NCBI RefSeq assembly: GCF_010994755.1
Contig: NZ_WHSB02000003.1
Coordinates: forward strand, 620,001-684,000
Source of the DNA: Shinella lacus
GTDB lineage: Bacteria > Pseudomonadota > Alphaproteobacteria > Rhizobiales > Rhizobiaceae
Direction of reading: 5' to 3'
Length of the DNA stretch: 64,000 nt
Of this stretch, positions 8,280 to 17,408 are shown one piece after another. Every line of letters starts with the position of its first letter. Position 1 is the first letter of the stretch. The notes beneath the pieces are model-generated. The model was not told the origin of the DNA and ran no database searches. It was given only the letters and a program-made list of their open reading frames with translations. Made by a program: the position numbers and the translations under genes.

Positions 8280-9719
8280 ATGGCTGCGAGCGAAAATCCG
8301 GTCATCGTCTGGTTCCGCAAGGACCTGCGCGTCGACGACAACGCCGCACTCGCCGCCGCCGTGGAGACGGGACGCCCCATCGTTACGCTCTACATCCGCG
8401 AGCCGGAGAAAGCCGGAACAGGCCCGCTCGGGGGGGCGCAGCAGTGGTGGCTGCATCATTCACTGGCGTCGCTCTGCAAGACGCTTCAGAAGCTCGGCTC
8501 ACCGCTGGTGCTGCGCAGCGGTGCGGCGGATGCGGTGCTTGCCGCTCTGATCGAGGAGACCGGCGCCGACACCGTGCACTGGAACCGCCGGCACGATCCC
8601 GCGGGCATCGCGATCGACACGGAGATCAAGGCGGGGCTGAAGGGGCGCGGCATTGCCGCCAAGAGTTTCGCCGGACAGTTGCTGCACGACCCGACGCGCC
8701 TGATGACCGGGGAGAAAAGGCCGTACCGCGTCTATACGCCGTTCTGGAAGGCGCTGGAGCGGGAGGGCGAGCCGCATGAGCCGATCGACGCGCCGGAGAA
8801 ACTGACTTCTCTCCGCAAGAAGCCGGCATCCGAGACGCTCGATGACTGGGACTTGCTGCCAAAGAAGCCGAATTGGGCGGCCGCTTTCCCCGAGGTCTGG
8901 ACGCCCGGGGAAGAGGCGGCGCGCGAACGGCTGGAAAGCTTCGTCGACGGCGCGATCGGCGGCTACAAGGAGGACCGCGACCACCCCGCGATCGAAGCAA
9001 CCTCGATGCTGTCGCCGCATCTGGCGCTGGGCGAAATCTCGCCCGCCCGGATCTGGCATGCCACGCGCGGCCTGAAGGCGCCGGCGGAGGACGTCGTGCA
9101 TTTCCGCAAGGAGCTCGCCTGGCGGGAATTCTGCTACCACCTGCATTTCCATTTCCCGCAGCTTGCGGAAAAAAACTGGAACGACCGTTTCGACGCCTTT
9201 CCCTGGGAAGCGGCCGGCAAGAACTTCAAGCTCTGGACCCGTGGCCAGACGGGCTACCCCATCGTCGACGCCGGCATGCGGCAGCTCTGGAAACATGGCT
9301 GGATGCACAACCGCGTGCGCATGATCACCGCTTCCTTCCTGATCAAACACCTGATGATCGACTGGCGGCGCGGGGAAGAATGGTTTCGCGACACGCTGGT
9401 GGATGCCGATGCGGCCTCGAATGCGGCGAACTGGCAATGGGTGGCGGGCTCGGGCGCGGATGCCTCGCCCTTCTTCCGCATCTTCAACCCGATCCTGCAG
9501 GGCGAGAAATTCGATGCGGACGGCACCTATGTCCGCACCTTCGTGCCGGAACTGGAGAAGCTCGATGCGGCCTGGATCCACAAGCCCTTCGACGCGCCGG
9601 AAAGCGCCCTGAAGAAGGCCGGCGTCGAGCTTGGGAAAACCTATCCGAAGCCGATCGTCGATCACGGCAAGGCGCGCGAACGCGCGCTTGCCGCCTACAA
9701 AGCACTGAAGGGCGACTGA
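8280..9719 (+). CDS. phr: Deoxyribodipyrimidine photo-lyase
   Basis: This encodes 479 residues, the normal length for class I CPD photolyases. The N-terminal alpha/beta domain begins VIVWFRKDLRVDDNAAL, which would bind the antenna cofactor. The FAD-binding helical domain shows the family motifs ELAWREFCYHL, GQTGYPIVDAGMRQLW, WMHNRVRM and WQWVAGSGADASPFFRIFNP. It uses blue light to split cyclobutane pyrimidine dimers. ATG 8280 lies behind AAGGAG at about 8265. It converges with phnN, with one base between stops. Confidence 0.97.
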   Translation: MAASENPVIVWFRKDLRVDDNAALAAAVETGRPIVTLYIREPEKAGTGPLGGAQQWWLHHSLASLCKTLQKLGSPLVLRSGAADAVLAALIEETGADTVHWNRRHDPAGIAIDTEIKAGLKGRGIAAKSFAGQLLHDPTRLMTGEKRPYRVYTPFWKALEREGEPHEPIDAPEKLTSLRKKPASETLDDWDLLPKKPNWAAAFPEVWTPGEEAARERLESFVDGAIGGYKEDRDHPAIEATSMLSPHLALGEISPARIWHATRGLKAPAEDVVHFRKELAWREFCYHLHFHFPQLAEKNWNDRFDAFPWEAAGKNFKLWTRGQTGYPIVDAGMRQLWKHGWMHNRVRMITASFLIKHLMIDWRRGEEWFRDTLVDADAASNAANWQWVAGSGADASPFFRIFNPILQGEKFDADGTYVRTFVPELEKLDAAWIHKPFDAPESALKKAGVELGKTYPKPIVDHGKARERALAAYKALKGD

Positions 9720-9720
9720 A

Positions 9721-10326
9721 TCAGTCTTCGCGCGCGAGTGCGGAGGCGAGCAGCGAGACGAAGGCCTCGCCCGCCTCTTCCAGTGCGCCGCTATTGTCGA
9801 TGACGACGGTATCGGCGGCGACGACGATTTCCGGCACGGCACGATCGAGGCGCTTGGCGATGCCCTCCGCACTTTCCCGGCCACGCGCGGCAAGGCGGGC
9901 GGCGAGAATGTCGGGCCGCGCGGTGATGACCACCACCTTCAGCTGCGAATACGCATCTGCGAAGGCGGGCAAGGCCGAACGGCTGCCATTGGCGACGAGC
10001 GTGACACCGGTCACCAGCGCGTCCAGCGTTTCGCGCGGGATGCCGTAGGACAGGCCGTGCGCCTCCCAGGAGACGGCGAAGCCGCCTTCGGCCGCGCGTG
10101 TGCGAAACCCTTCCGCATCGATCGCCTCATGCGCCTCCCCGCCGGCATCGGCCGGGCGGGTGATGACGCGGCGAACGAAGCGCACACGGGCTTCCTGGGC
10201 AAAATGCCGCGCGGCATAGGACATCACGCTGTCCTTGCCGGCACCGCTCGGGCCGACGACGACGACCATTGTGCCGGCCGCAACGGCTAACGGCTGGCGG
10301 ACGGCGGCTTCGGCGTCGAGGCTCAT
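9721..10326 (-). CDS. phnN: Ribose 1,5-bisphosphokinase PhnN
   Basis: This encodes 201 residues. The guanylate-kinase-like fold starts with a P-loop, VVVVGPSGAGKDSVM, and includes RRVITRPADAGGEAHEAI. PhnN phosphorylates ribose 1,5-bisphosphate to PRPP, salvaging the sugar from C-P lyase breakdown. ATG 10326 overlaps the phnM stop as ATGA, so the two are translationally coupled. It is the last gene of the phn locus. Confidence 0.95.
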   Translation of the reverse strand: MSLDAEAAVRQPLAVAAGTMVVVVGPSGAGKDSVMSYAARHFAQEARVRFVRRVITRPADAGGEAHEAIDAEGFRTRAAEGGFAVSWEAHGLSYGIPRETLDALVTGVTLVANGSRSALPAFADAYSQLKVVVITARPDILAARLAARGRESAEGIAKRLDRAVPEIVVAADTVVIDNSGALEEAGEAFVSLLASALARED

Positions 10327-11456
10327 GCCACGCGCCTGCCCTGGCGCCAGACGGAGCGCACGACCGGAACGCCGGAGGGGCGGCGCACGCGCACGAGATC
10401 GGCGCGCAGGCCCTTGGCAATGGCGCCGCGATCGTCGAGGCCGACGGTGCGGGCGGGGGTCGTAGAGACCATGTTGATGGCCTTCGGCAGGTCCATGCCC
10501 TCATCGGCGAGGATGAAGGGCGCGTGCATCAGGCTGAAGGGCACGTAGTCGGAGGACAGCACGTCGAGCACGCCGATGTTCGCGAGGTCGCGGGCGGCAA
10601 TGTTGCCGGAATGCGACTTGCCGCGCACGATGTTCGGCGCGCCCATCAGCACGCTCATGCCGGCGCCATGCGAGGCCTTCGCGGCTTCGACGCTGGTCGG
10701 GAATTCGGCAAGCCGGATGCCGTAGCCGATCGCTTCCTCGACATGTTCCAGCGTCGCATCGTCGTGGCTCGCGACCGAGATGTTGCGGGCAGCGCAGGAC
10801 GCGGCGATCGCATCGCGATGCGGCTTGGCATAGCGGGCGGAGAGGTCCTGCTGGCGCTTGCAGAAGGCGTCGAACTCGTCGTCCGTCAGGCCGCGCTTCT
10901 TCTTGTAGTAGAGGATATATTGCTCCAGCGTCTGGAACTGGCGCTGGCCGGGCGCATGGTCCATCAGCGAGACGAGGCGGACGAGCGGGTCATCCTCGAA
11001 TTCCTCGTAGTGCTCCAGCACGTTGTCGGTCGAGACCTCGCAGCGCAGGTGAATGAGGTGTTCCGCCCGCAGGCGGTCCTCGTTCTGCGCCTCGGCGATG
11101 GCGTTGGCCATGGCGCGCATCTCGCCCTTCTCGAAGCCGCCGTCCTCGTCCGAGCCCATGCGCAGGCAGTCGAAGACGGTGGTGATACCGGAGGTAACGA
11201 CCTGGGCGTCGTGCGACTGGATGGCGGCCGTCAGGCCCCAGCGCACGCCGGGGCGCGGCGAATAGTGGGCTTCCAGGTGGTCGGTGTGCAGTTCGACGAG
11301 GCCGGGGATGAGGAAGTCGCCTTCCATGTCCTCGCCCTCAGTGGAGGAGCCTTCGGAGATGTCGGCGATCAGGCCATCGCGCAACACCAGCGTGCCGTCG
11401 AGGATCTTGTCCTCAAGCACGATACGGGCATTGGAGAGAACGGTTTCGCGGGTCAT
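10323..11456 (-). CDS. phnM: Alpha-D-ribose 1-methylphosphonate 5-triphosphate diphosphatase PhnM
   Basis: This encodes 377 residues of the amidohydrolase superfamily. The first metal motif, here LIPGLVELHTDHLEAH, is the PhnM variant of the usual HxH; SHDDATLEHV carries later ligands. PhnM removes pyrophosphate from the triphosphate made by PhnGHIL to give the 5-phosphate used by PhnJ. ATG 11456 follows the 2H phosphoesterase stop by one base. An upstream in-frame extension lacks family sequence and is not used. Confidence 0.96.
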   Translation of the reverse strand: MTRETVLSNARIVLEDKILDGTLVLRDGLIADISEGSSTEGEDMEGDFLIPGLVELHTDHLEAHYSPRPGVRWGLTAAIQSHDAQVVTSGITTVFDCLRMGSDEDGGFEKGEMRAMANAIAEAQNEDRLRAEHLIHLRCEVSTDNVLEHYEEFEDDPLVRLVSLMDHAPGQRQFQTLEQYILYYKKKRGLTDDEFDAFCKRQQDLSARYAKPHRDAIAASCAARNISVASHDDATLEHVEEAIGYGIRLAEFPTSVEAAKASHGAGMSVLMGAPNIVRGKSHSGNIAARDLANIGVLDVLSSDYVPFSLMHAPFILADEGMDLPKAINMVSTTPARTVGLDDRGAIAKGLRADLVRVRRPSGVPVVRSVWRQGRRVA

Positions 11457-11457
11457 G

Positions 11458-12165
11458 TCAGGCGGTCTTTCTGTTGGCTGCGGCTGCGAGCGGGAAGAGC
11501 GAATGGACGGTGAAATCGGCGCCGCGCGACGGCTCCCGGAAGAGCGCAAGGCCGGCAATCGTCAGCGGGCGGCCGTGGAAATCGGCGAACTGATCGAGAA
11601 GCACGCCTTCGACGGCATCGCGGCGCTCCGCCGGAACACGCCCCGTCAGCGTCATGTGGAAGCGGAACTCGTCGAACACGTAGGGATATCCCCACTGCAC
11701 GAGGTTCTGGCGTTCGGCGGCCGTGAGTTCGTCGGGCTTGCGGCGCGATATATCCGCCGAGGTCAGCGGCGCGCGAAAACGCTCGAAACGGCGCACGACC
11801 TCGCCGGCAAAGCTCTGCAATTCGTCGCATTGGTCGCCCGGCACGAGCGCGAAGAACGAGCCGAGCCGGCCGACGACGAGTTCCGGAATGTCGAACGGTT
11901 CCGTCTCGGAGACGAACCGGCCGATTTCTGCCACGAGCTCGGCCTCGCTGCGGCCTTCCGCAAGCGCAAAGGGCGCCTTCATCGTGGCGTGGAAACCATA
12001 GCGGCGCGGGTCTGCCGTGAGGCCCGAAAGCGTCGCCGCGTCGAACCCGCCCACGGCCGGCTGCTCCAGGGCTGCACCCGTAAACGCATTGCGCCCCAGC
12101 CAGCGCTGGGCGGAAAGGGTCAGCGGATCGCTTGCAGGCGGGGTGAAATAGAGGGCGTAGCGCAA
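11458..12165 (-). CDS. DUF1045 2H phosphoesterase-like phosphonate metabolism protein
   Basis: This encodes 235 residues. Two His-x-Thr-type motifs, YGFHATMKAPF near residue 58 and FRFHMTLTGRV near residue 166, define the 2H phosphodiesterase fold, and the family (DUF1045) is known from phn operons. No PhnP-like metallo-beta-lactamase gene is present in this locus. This protein is therefore a good candidate to open the ribose 1,2-cyclic phosphate 5-phosphate product of PhnJ, but that is inference. The start is TTG 12165: AGGA lies 8 bases upstream, and the only nearby ATG (12173) is out of frame. It opens a second block, DUF1045-phnM-phnN, after a hairpin downstream of phnE. Confidence 0.88.
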   Translation of the reverse strand: MRYALYFTPPASDPLTLSAQRWLGRNAFTGAALEQPAVGGFDAATLSGLTADPRRYGFHATMKAPFALAEGRSEAELVAEIGRFVSETEPFDIPELVVGRLGSFFALVPGDQCDELQSFAGEVVRRFERFRAPLTSADISRRKPDELTAAERQNLVQWGYPYVFDEFRFHMTLTGRVPAERRDAVEGVLLDQFADFHGRPLTIAGLALFREPSRGADFTVHSLFPLAAAANRKTA

Positions 12166-12191
12166 GGGCTCATTCCTATAAAATTCAAGTC

Positions 12192-12212
12192 ATGCCGCCG
12201 GATCGGCGGCAT
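12192..12212 (-). terminator. Hairpin between the phnE genes and the DUF1045-phnM-phnN block
   Basis: ATGCCGCCG and CGGCGGCAT form a perfect 9-base-pair stem around a 3-base loop, 46 bases beyond the upstream phnE stop. On the minus strand only a short TTTT follows, 6-7 bases after the stem, so this may be a weak terminator or a processing site rather than a full stop. Confidence 0.45.
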
Positions 12213-12258
12213 CGGATCTTGTAGGGATTCGTGTGGCAGCATCATGCCGCCACGCCGA

Positions 12259-13761
12259 TCAATGCGAGGGCTTGCCCATCAGGCGGGAACGCAGCGCATT
12301 CGATATGCCGTCGAAGACAAAAACCACCATGAGGATCAGCAGTACCATGTAGGCGACGTTCTCCCAGTCGGAATTCGTGCGCATCGCCTCCCAGAGCTTC
12401 AGGCCGATGCCGCCGGCGCCGACCGCGCCGATGATCGTGGCGGAACGGGTGTTCGATTCCCAGAAGTAGAGCGCCTGCGAGGCGAAGAGCGGCATGACCT
12501 GCGGCAGCACGCCGAAGCGCTGCACGGCGACCGGTGCCGCGCCCACAGACTTCACGCCTTCGCGCTGCTTGTCGTCGATGTTCTCCAGCGCCTCGGAATA
12601 GAGTTTGCCGAGCGTGCCGGTGTCGGTGAAGAAGATCGCCGACATGCCGGCGAGCGGCCCGGGACCGAAGGCGCGGGTGAAGAACAGCGCCCAGATCAGC
12701 ATGTCCACGGAGCGCAGGAAGTCGAACAGGCGCTTGGTGATCTGGTTGGAAAACCAGTTGCGCGTGATGTTGCGCGCCGCCAGGAAGGCCAGCGGAAAGG
12801 CCAGCAGCATGGCGAACAGCGTGCCGACGAAGGCCATGACGATGGTTTGGAGCAGCTTGGTCCAGACGTCGAGATGCTGCCATTCGGAATTGTAGAGGAT
12901 GTTGTCCCAAGCAAGCGACAGGTTCGACTGTTTCGGATCGATGCGCTCGTCCGAGGTGATCAGCGACGCCACCTCCGATGTCGATTTTCCGTGGAAGGGC
13001 GAGTTGGTGTCGAACAGGAAGTTCGCCCAGCCGAGGAAGCGCTTGCGGATCGAGATATCGTCCGCCTCGATCTCGCCCCAGCCGGCAAAGCCGAAGGCCA
13101 ATGTGATCTTCTGGCCGGGCGTCTTCTGCGTCGCCCAGGCCGGCAGCGTGCCTTCGGGCTTTACCTCGGAACCGTCCACGTCCACCACCAGTGTCTCGCC
13201 GGCATGCTGGACGGTCACGCGCTCCGGCACGACCTCGACGCTCGTCGATGAATTGAGCGTGATCTTGGCGCGCTTGACCACCTCTTCCTCGCGCGTCGTC
13301 GCCGTTGCAAGGCCCTCGGCCGCGGCAGCCGAGCCGCCGATGACGGCGCCTTCGCCCATGAAGCCTATGGAGGCTGGCTTCTTTTCCGTCGTGGTCATGG
13401 CACCGGCAGCCGGCATCGTGCGGGTCATCGTGCCAAGTTCGATTTCCACCCAGTCGGGCTTGGCATTCGGGCCGAGCGGCGAGAAGCGCGGATAGGTGAG
13501 CTTCATCGCGCCATCGGGCTCGATCGCCACTTCCGGGCGCACCTCGTAGGACACCCAGTCGGCGAGATAGGTGCCGGCGATGTTCCAGTTCGCGGTGCCG
13601 AGCACATGGCCGATCGCGAAGAACCACCAGCAATAGAGCGCATAGAGCACGAAGCCGCCGGTGATGATGGCAATACGAAAACGCTGCCAGAACGAGCGGT
13701 GAAAGACGGCCGGGTGGCGTGCCGCGATCTCATCCATCTGTGAGGAATTGAGGGTCGTCAT
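12259..13761 (-). CDS. phnE: Phosphonate ABC transporter permease PhnE (long form with periplasmic insert)
   Basis: This encodes 500 residues, about twice the length of a usual PhnE. A first membrane helix (about residues 28-52) is followed by some 240 mostly hydrophilic residues and then the normal permease core (TIVMAFVGTLFAMLLAFPLAFLAARN). The EAA-type cytoplasmic loop and the signature NTRSATIIGAVGAGGIG near the C-terminus are intact. It forms the inner-membrane channel with the second PhnE and is driven by PhnC. The second permease gene lies 9 bases upstream. Confidence 0.94.
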   Translation of the reverse strand: MTTLNSSQMDEIAARHPAVFHRSFWQRFRIAIITGGFVLYALYCWWFFAIGHVLGTANWNIAGTYLADWVSYEVRPEVAIEPDGAMKLTYPRFSPLGPNAKPDWVEIELGTMTRTMPAAGAMTTTEKKPASIGFMGEGAVIGGSAAAAEGLATATTREEEVVKRAKITLNSSTSVEVVPERVTVQHAGETLVVDVDGSEVKPEGTLPAWATQKTPGQKITLAFGFAGWGEIEADDISIRKRFLGWANFLFDTNSPFHGKSTSEVASLITSDERIDPKQSNLSLAWDNILYNSEWQHLDVWTKLLQTIVMAFVGTLFAMLLAFPLAFLAARNITRNWFSNQITKRLFDFLRSVDMLIWALFFTRAFGPGPLAGMSAIFFTDTGTLGKLYSEALENIDDKQREGVKSVGAAPVAVQRFGVLPQVMPLFASQALYFWESNTRSATIIGAVGAGGIGLKLWEAMRTNSDWENVAYMVLLILMVVFVFDGISNALRSRLMGKPSH

Positions 13762-13770
13762 GGCGCACTC

Positions 13771-14733
13771 CTATTGAGCCAGCCGGAAGGCATGATCGCC
13801 GACCAGCTTGCGGCGCAGCCAGGCGGAAAACTGGTCGACGGCGATGATGGTGATGAGGAGAAGCAGCACGATGGCGAGCGTCTTCGCCTGGTGGTTCTGG
13901 CCGATCGACAGGCGCAGCAACTCGCCGATGCCGCCGCCGCCGACGGCGCCGATGATCGTCGAGGCGCGCACATTGATCTCCAAGCGCAGCAGGAAATAGC
14001 TCATGAAGTTCGGCAGCACCTGCGGCACGATGCCGAACCAGACGCGCTCCACCCAGCTGGCACCCACGGCGCGAAGCCCCTCCTCGGCCTTCATGTCGGC
14101 ATTCTCGACGACCTCGAAGAACAGCTTTCCGAGTGCACCCACCGTGTGGATCGACACGGCGATGACGGCGGGCAGCGGCCCGAGCGACAGGATGGCGAGG
14201 AAGAAGCCGGCGAGCACGACTTCCGGGAAGGCGCGCAGGATTTCCATGAAGCGGCGCACGAAACCGCGCAGCAGGCGGTTGGCGACGAGATTCTTGGCGG
14301 CGAGGAAACAGAGCAGGAAGCCGAAGAACATGCCGATGATGGTGGAGAACAGTGCGATGTTCAGTGTTTCCAGCATCTTGTGGAAATATTCCGGCACGTA
14401 GAGGCTCTCGGTGATGTAGAGCCGGCCTTCCGGATAATTGTACTTGAAGCTGCCGTCGTCATAGGGCGACGGCAGGTCGAACAGTGCGCGGAAGACCTCA
14501 AAGCCATCGCGTGGAACCATGTCGCCGACGAAGTCGAAGAGATAGGGCAGCCGGTCGAAGAACTTGCCGGCATTCGTCTCGTTGGCGAACCACAGCGAGC
14601 CGGAGAGTGCGACCGCGAGGATGGCGAGGCCCAGCCAGGTATAGAGGCGCCGGCGCGCGTTCAGCTCCTGCCAGTGCCGCTCGATCAGAGCGCCCTTCTC
14701 GCTGAAGCCGTCGTGGAGCGTGTTCGTGGCCAT
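13771..14733 (-). CDS. phnE: Phosphonate ABC transporter permease PhnE
   Basis: This encodes 320 residues. One N-terminal helix (WLGLAILAVALSGSLWF) is followed by a periplasmic segment of about 80 residues and the permease core (TLNIALFSTIIGMFFGFLLCFLAAKN). The PhnE signature INVRASTIIGAVGGGGIGELL is present. This pairs with the longer PhnE downstream as a heterodimeric channel, as in the S. meliloti phoCDET arrangement. A strong stem-loop with a T-run separates it from phnD. Confidence 0.95.
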   Translation of the reverse strand: MATNTLHDGFSEKGALIERHWQELNARRRLYTWLGLAILAVALSGSLWFANETNAGKFFDRLPYLFDFVGDMVPRDGFEVFRALFDLPSPYDDGSFKYNYPEGRLYITESLYVPEYFHKMLETLNIALFSTIIGMFFGFLLCFLAAKNLVANRLLRGFVRRFMEILRAFPEVVLAGFFLAILSLGPLPAVIAVSIHTVGALGKLFFEVVENADMKAEEGLRAVGASWVERVWFGIVPQVLPNFMSYFLLRLEINVRASTIIGAVGGGGIGELLRLSIGQNHQAKTLAIVLLLLITIIAVDQFSAWLRRKLVGDHAFRLAQ

Positions 14734-14753
14734 GGTCTATCCCGGCTTGTTCA

Positions 14754-14789
14754 AAAAACAGAGGCGCCGGCCGGGGTGCGGCCGGCGCC
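14754..14789 (-). terminator. Rho-independent terminator/attenuator between phnD and phnE
   Basis: GGCGCCGGCC (14763-14772) pairs perfectly with GGCCGGCGCC (14780-14789) around a 7-base loop. Reading on the minus strand, the stem follows the phnD stop by 16 bases and is followed by TCTGTTTTTT. This is a textbook intrinsic terminator inside the operon and would lower permease expression relative to the binding protein. Confidence 0.85.
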
Positions 14790-14805
14790 GATGTCAGTAT
14801 GGCGA

Positions 14806-15711
14806 TCAGCCGCCGATCGTTGCCTTGCGGGCGTCGATGATCGGCTTGTAGAAGTCGACATTGACTTCCGTGAACGAGGTGAAGTCACCGCCCATGACGG
14901 CGGAGAAGCAGGCTGCGTCCTTCTTCGGCAGGTCGAGCATGAACTGCTTGAACTTCGCCTTGGTCTCGTCAGCCATAGAGGTGCGAACGACGATCGGGCC
15001 GTTCGGGATCAGCGGCGACTTCCAGAGTTCGACGAGGTCGTTCATGTCGAGAATGCCCTTCTCGACCATCTTGTGCAGGTTGCCGGAGGTGTAGCCGTCC
15101 TTGAATTCGCCTACGCCCGAACCGAAGGTCGTGCCGGCATCGAAGGTGCCCTTCAGCACTTCGAGAACGAGGTTTTCGTGACCGCCGCCGAAGCCGGTTT
15201 CAGCGAAATATTCCTTGACCGGGCCGCCGATGGCTTCCGGCAGCGTGACGAGCGGAACGAGGTAGCCGGAGGTCGAGTCCGGATCGGCGAAGCCGAGCTT
15301 CTTGCCCTTCAGGTCTTCGAGCTTGGTGATGCCGGAATCCTTGCGGGCGACCATGATCGAGTGGTAGCCGGTCGAGCCGTCGGTCTGGACGGTCGTCAGG
15401 ATCGGCTCGACGGCGTCAGCCTTGGCGAGGTAGATCTTGGCAAAGCCGGAAGCGCCGAGTTCGGCGTAGTCGAGCGTGCCGCCGAGCAGACCCTGGATAA
15501 CGCCGTCATAGTCGGCAGCCGGGAAGAACGAGACCTTCTCGAAGCCGAGGTCGGCCTTCAGGTGATCGCCGAGGCACTGGTAGTTGCGCAGGCGATCCGC
15601 TTCGTTTTCGCCGCCGATGATGCCGACGCGGAATTCCTTGAGGTCTTCAGCCTGTACGTGGCCGGCGAGCGCGATGAGCGCGACGGCGCCGAGAAGAACT
15701 TTCTTCAGCAT
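14806..15711 (-). CDS. phnD: Phosphonate/phosphate-binding periplasmic protein PhnD
   Basis: This encodes 301 residues. A signal peptide (LKKVLLGAVALIALAGHVQA) precedes a type II periplasmic-binding fold with EFRVGIIGGENEADRLRNY, VQTDGSTGYHSIMVARKDSG and KKLGFADPDSTSGYLVP, all typical of PhnD. It captures phosphonates, or phosphate in PhoD-type homologues, for PhnC/PhnE. Its gene is bracketed by hairpins: a short CCGGC-TTT-GCCGG after phnC and the strong terminator before phnE. Strong expression relative to the rest of the system is likely. Confidence 0.96.
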   Translation of the reverse strand: MLKKVLLGAVALIALAGHVQAEDLKEFRVGIIGGENEADRLRNYQCLGDHLKADLGFEKVSFFPAADYDGVIQGLLGGTLDYAELGASGFAKIYLAKADAVEPILTTVQTDGSTGYHSIMVARKDSGITKLEDLKGKKLGFADPDSTSGYLVPLVTLPEAIGGPVKEYFAETGFGGGHENLVLEVLKGTFDAGTTFGSGVGEFKDGYTSGNLHKMVEKGILDMNDLVELWKSPLIPNGPIVVRTSMADETKAKFKQFMLDLPKKDAACFSAVMGGDFTSFTEVNVDFYKPIIDARKATIGG

Positions 15712-15792
15712 GGTCTCTCTCCTGTTTGACCGGCTTTGCCGGCTGGAAGTTTATGACCCTTCACGCGGGTCCTTCGATCCTGGCGGGGGCGT

Positions 15793-16641
15793 TTAAAGCC
15801 CGGCCAGTGCCAGCGGTGTCGGGCTGGCGGATTCCTTGATATTGTCCTGTTTGGCGGGGTTGCGGATCGCCGTGGAGGTCATGCTCTCGTCGATCTCTGC
15901 GCCATCGGCGCCCGTGCCGTAGATCGTGCGCACCGCTTCACTGTCGAGCTCGCGTGCCGAGCCGTCGAAGACGACGCGGCCATGCGCCATGCCGATGATG
16001 CGCTCGCAATAGGCGCGCGCCGTATCCAGCGTGTGCAGGTTGGTGATGACCGTGATGCCCTCGCGCTCGTTGATGTCGCGCAGCGCGTCCATGACGATCT
16101 TGGCGTTCAGCGGATCGAGCGAGGCGATCGGCTCGTCGGCAAGCAGCATCTTCGGGTTCTGCATCAGCGCACGGGCAATCGCCACGCGTTGCTGCTGGCC
16201 GCCGGAAAGCGTGCCGGCCGGCTGAAGCGCGGTCTGCTCGATGCCGAGGCGCTCAAGGGCCGCAATCGCCATGATGCGCTCTTCGCGGGTGAAGAGGTTG
16301 AGGATGCTGAGCGTGGTCGAGCGGTGGTTGAGGCGGCCGAGCAGCACATTGGTCAGCACGTCGAGGCGCGGCACCAGGTTGAACTGCTGGAAGATCATCG
16401 CGCAGTCGCGCTGCCAGTTGCGCAGGCCGGAGCCGCGCAGCGACGAGACCTCGATATCGTTGAAATGGATCGAACCTTCGCTCGGATCGGCGAGCCGGTT
16501 GATCATGCGCAGCATGGTGGACTTGCCGGCGCCCGAGCGGCCGATGACGCCGACCATCTGGCCCTGCGGGATGTCGAAGGTCACATCGTCGACCGCAACG
16601 CGCTCGCCAAAACGGCGGGTGACATTCTTCAGTCGGAACAT
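15793..16641 (-). CDS. phnC: Phosphonate ABC transporter ATP-binding protein PhnC
   Basis: This encodes 282 residues with Walker [11 protein letters not shown], signature [15 protein letters not shown] and Walker [14 protein letters not shown]. It powers the PhnD/PhnE importer at the inner membrane. ATG 16641 is preceded by GAGGGATCC; the longer reading adds 40 unrelated residues. About 35 residues after the ATPase core ([16 protein letters not shown]) are not typical and may be a regulatory tail. The 150-base gap before it leaves room for an internal promoter. Confidence 0.95.
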   Translation of the reverse strand: MFRLKNVTRRFGERVAVDDVTFDIPQGQMVGVIGRSGAGKSTMLRMINRLADPSEGSIHFNDIEVSSLRGSGLRNWQRDCAMIFQQFNLVPRLDVLTNVLLGRLNHRSTTLSILNLFTREERIMAIAALERLGIEQTALQPAGTLSGGQQQRVAIARALMQNPKMLLADEPIASLDPLNAKIVMDALRDINEREGITVITNLHTLDTARAYCERIIGMAHGRVVFDGSARELDSEAVRTIYGTGADGAEIDESMTSTAIRNPAKQDNIKESASPTPLALAGL

Positions 16642-16793
16642 GGCGGATCCCTCTTTTTTCAGGCTGAGCCCAAAGTCGGGCAGTGTCGTTTTCGGGACTG
16701 GCTGTAAACGCTGTTGATGAAGCGGCAATGTCAGTTTCATGTCGGAAAGATTACAGTCCACAGGGCTGAAATTCCGGCTTCTCGCGCGCCCTC

Positions 16794-17408
16794 TTACCCG
16801 TCGTGACGGGCAAGAAAGGCTTCTGCGTCAAGTTTGCGAAAATCGTCCAAAGCGGTGCGCAACCGGGCATGATCCCAGTCCCACCAGGCGAGTTTTTCCA
16901 TGCGCTCGGCGATGTTTCGGGGGAAACGTTCGCGGATGACTTTCGCCGCCACGCCGCCGACGATCGTGTAGGGTTCGACGTCTTTTGTGACAACCGCGCC
17001 CGATCCTATGACAGCGCCGTTGCCGATTGTGACACCGGGCAGAACCGTCGATCCGTGGCCGATCCAGACGTCATGGCCGATGGTGACGCGGTGTTCGCGC
17101 CGCCAGGCGAAGAAGTCCGGTTCGGGCTCGGCATCGGGCCAGTAGTCGTTGGCCCGATAGGTGAAGTGGTGCAGCGTCGCGCGCCACATCGGATGGTTGG
17201 TGGCGTTGATGCGGACCGCCGAAGCGATGTTGGCGAACTTGCCGATCGTCGCGCACCAGACCGAGCCATCCTCCATGATGTAGGAATAGTCGCCGATCTC
17301 GGCCTCGCTGATGCGGCAGCGCTCGGCGATCTCGGTATAGCGGCCGAGCGTGCTATCGGCGACAGTCGCCGTCGGATGGATCAGCGGCGTTTCGGACAGT
17401 TTTGTCAT
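16794..17408 (-). CDS. Phosphonate-associated hexapeptide-repeat acetyltransferase
   Basis: This encodes 204 residues of the left-handed beta-helix acyltransferase family. Hexapeptide-type repeats run from [13 protein letters not shown] through [12 protein letters not shown] to [36 protein letters not shown] (described in parts), ending in the usual C-terminal cap. Homologues of this CatB/DapH-like type recur inside phn operons. They are suspected to acetylate aminoalkylphosphonates or an intermediate, as PhnO does in E. coli, which is absent here. The ATG overlaps the phnL stop as ATGA. Confidence 0.9.
   Translation of the reverse strand: MTKLSETPLIHPTATVADSTLGRYTEIAERCRISEAEIGDYSYIMEDGSVWCATIGKFANIASAVRINATNHPMWRATLHHFTYRANDYWPDAEPEPDFFAWRREHRVTIGHDVWIGHGSTVLPGVTIGNGAVIGSGAVVTKDVEPYTIVGGVAAKVIRERFPRNIAERMEKLAWWDWDHARLRTALDDFRKLDAEAFLARHDG

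Noticed and set aside
11284-13251. Long plus-strand open frames over phnM, DUF1045, phnE and phnD
   Set aside because: All are antisense shadows of well-recognised phn genes and lack ribosome binding sites and recognisable domains.
16729-16744. TGTCA-N6-TGTCG, Pho-box-like, upstream of phnC
   Set aside because: The half-sites point away from phnC (plus orientation), only one half fits well, and no plus-strand gene follows, so I do not call it a Pho box.
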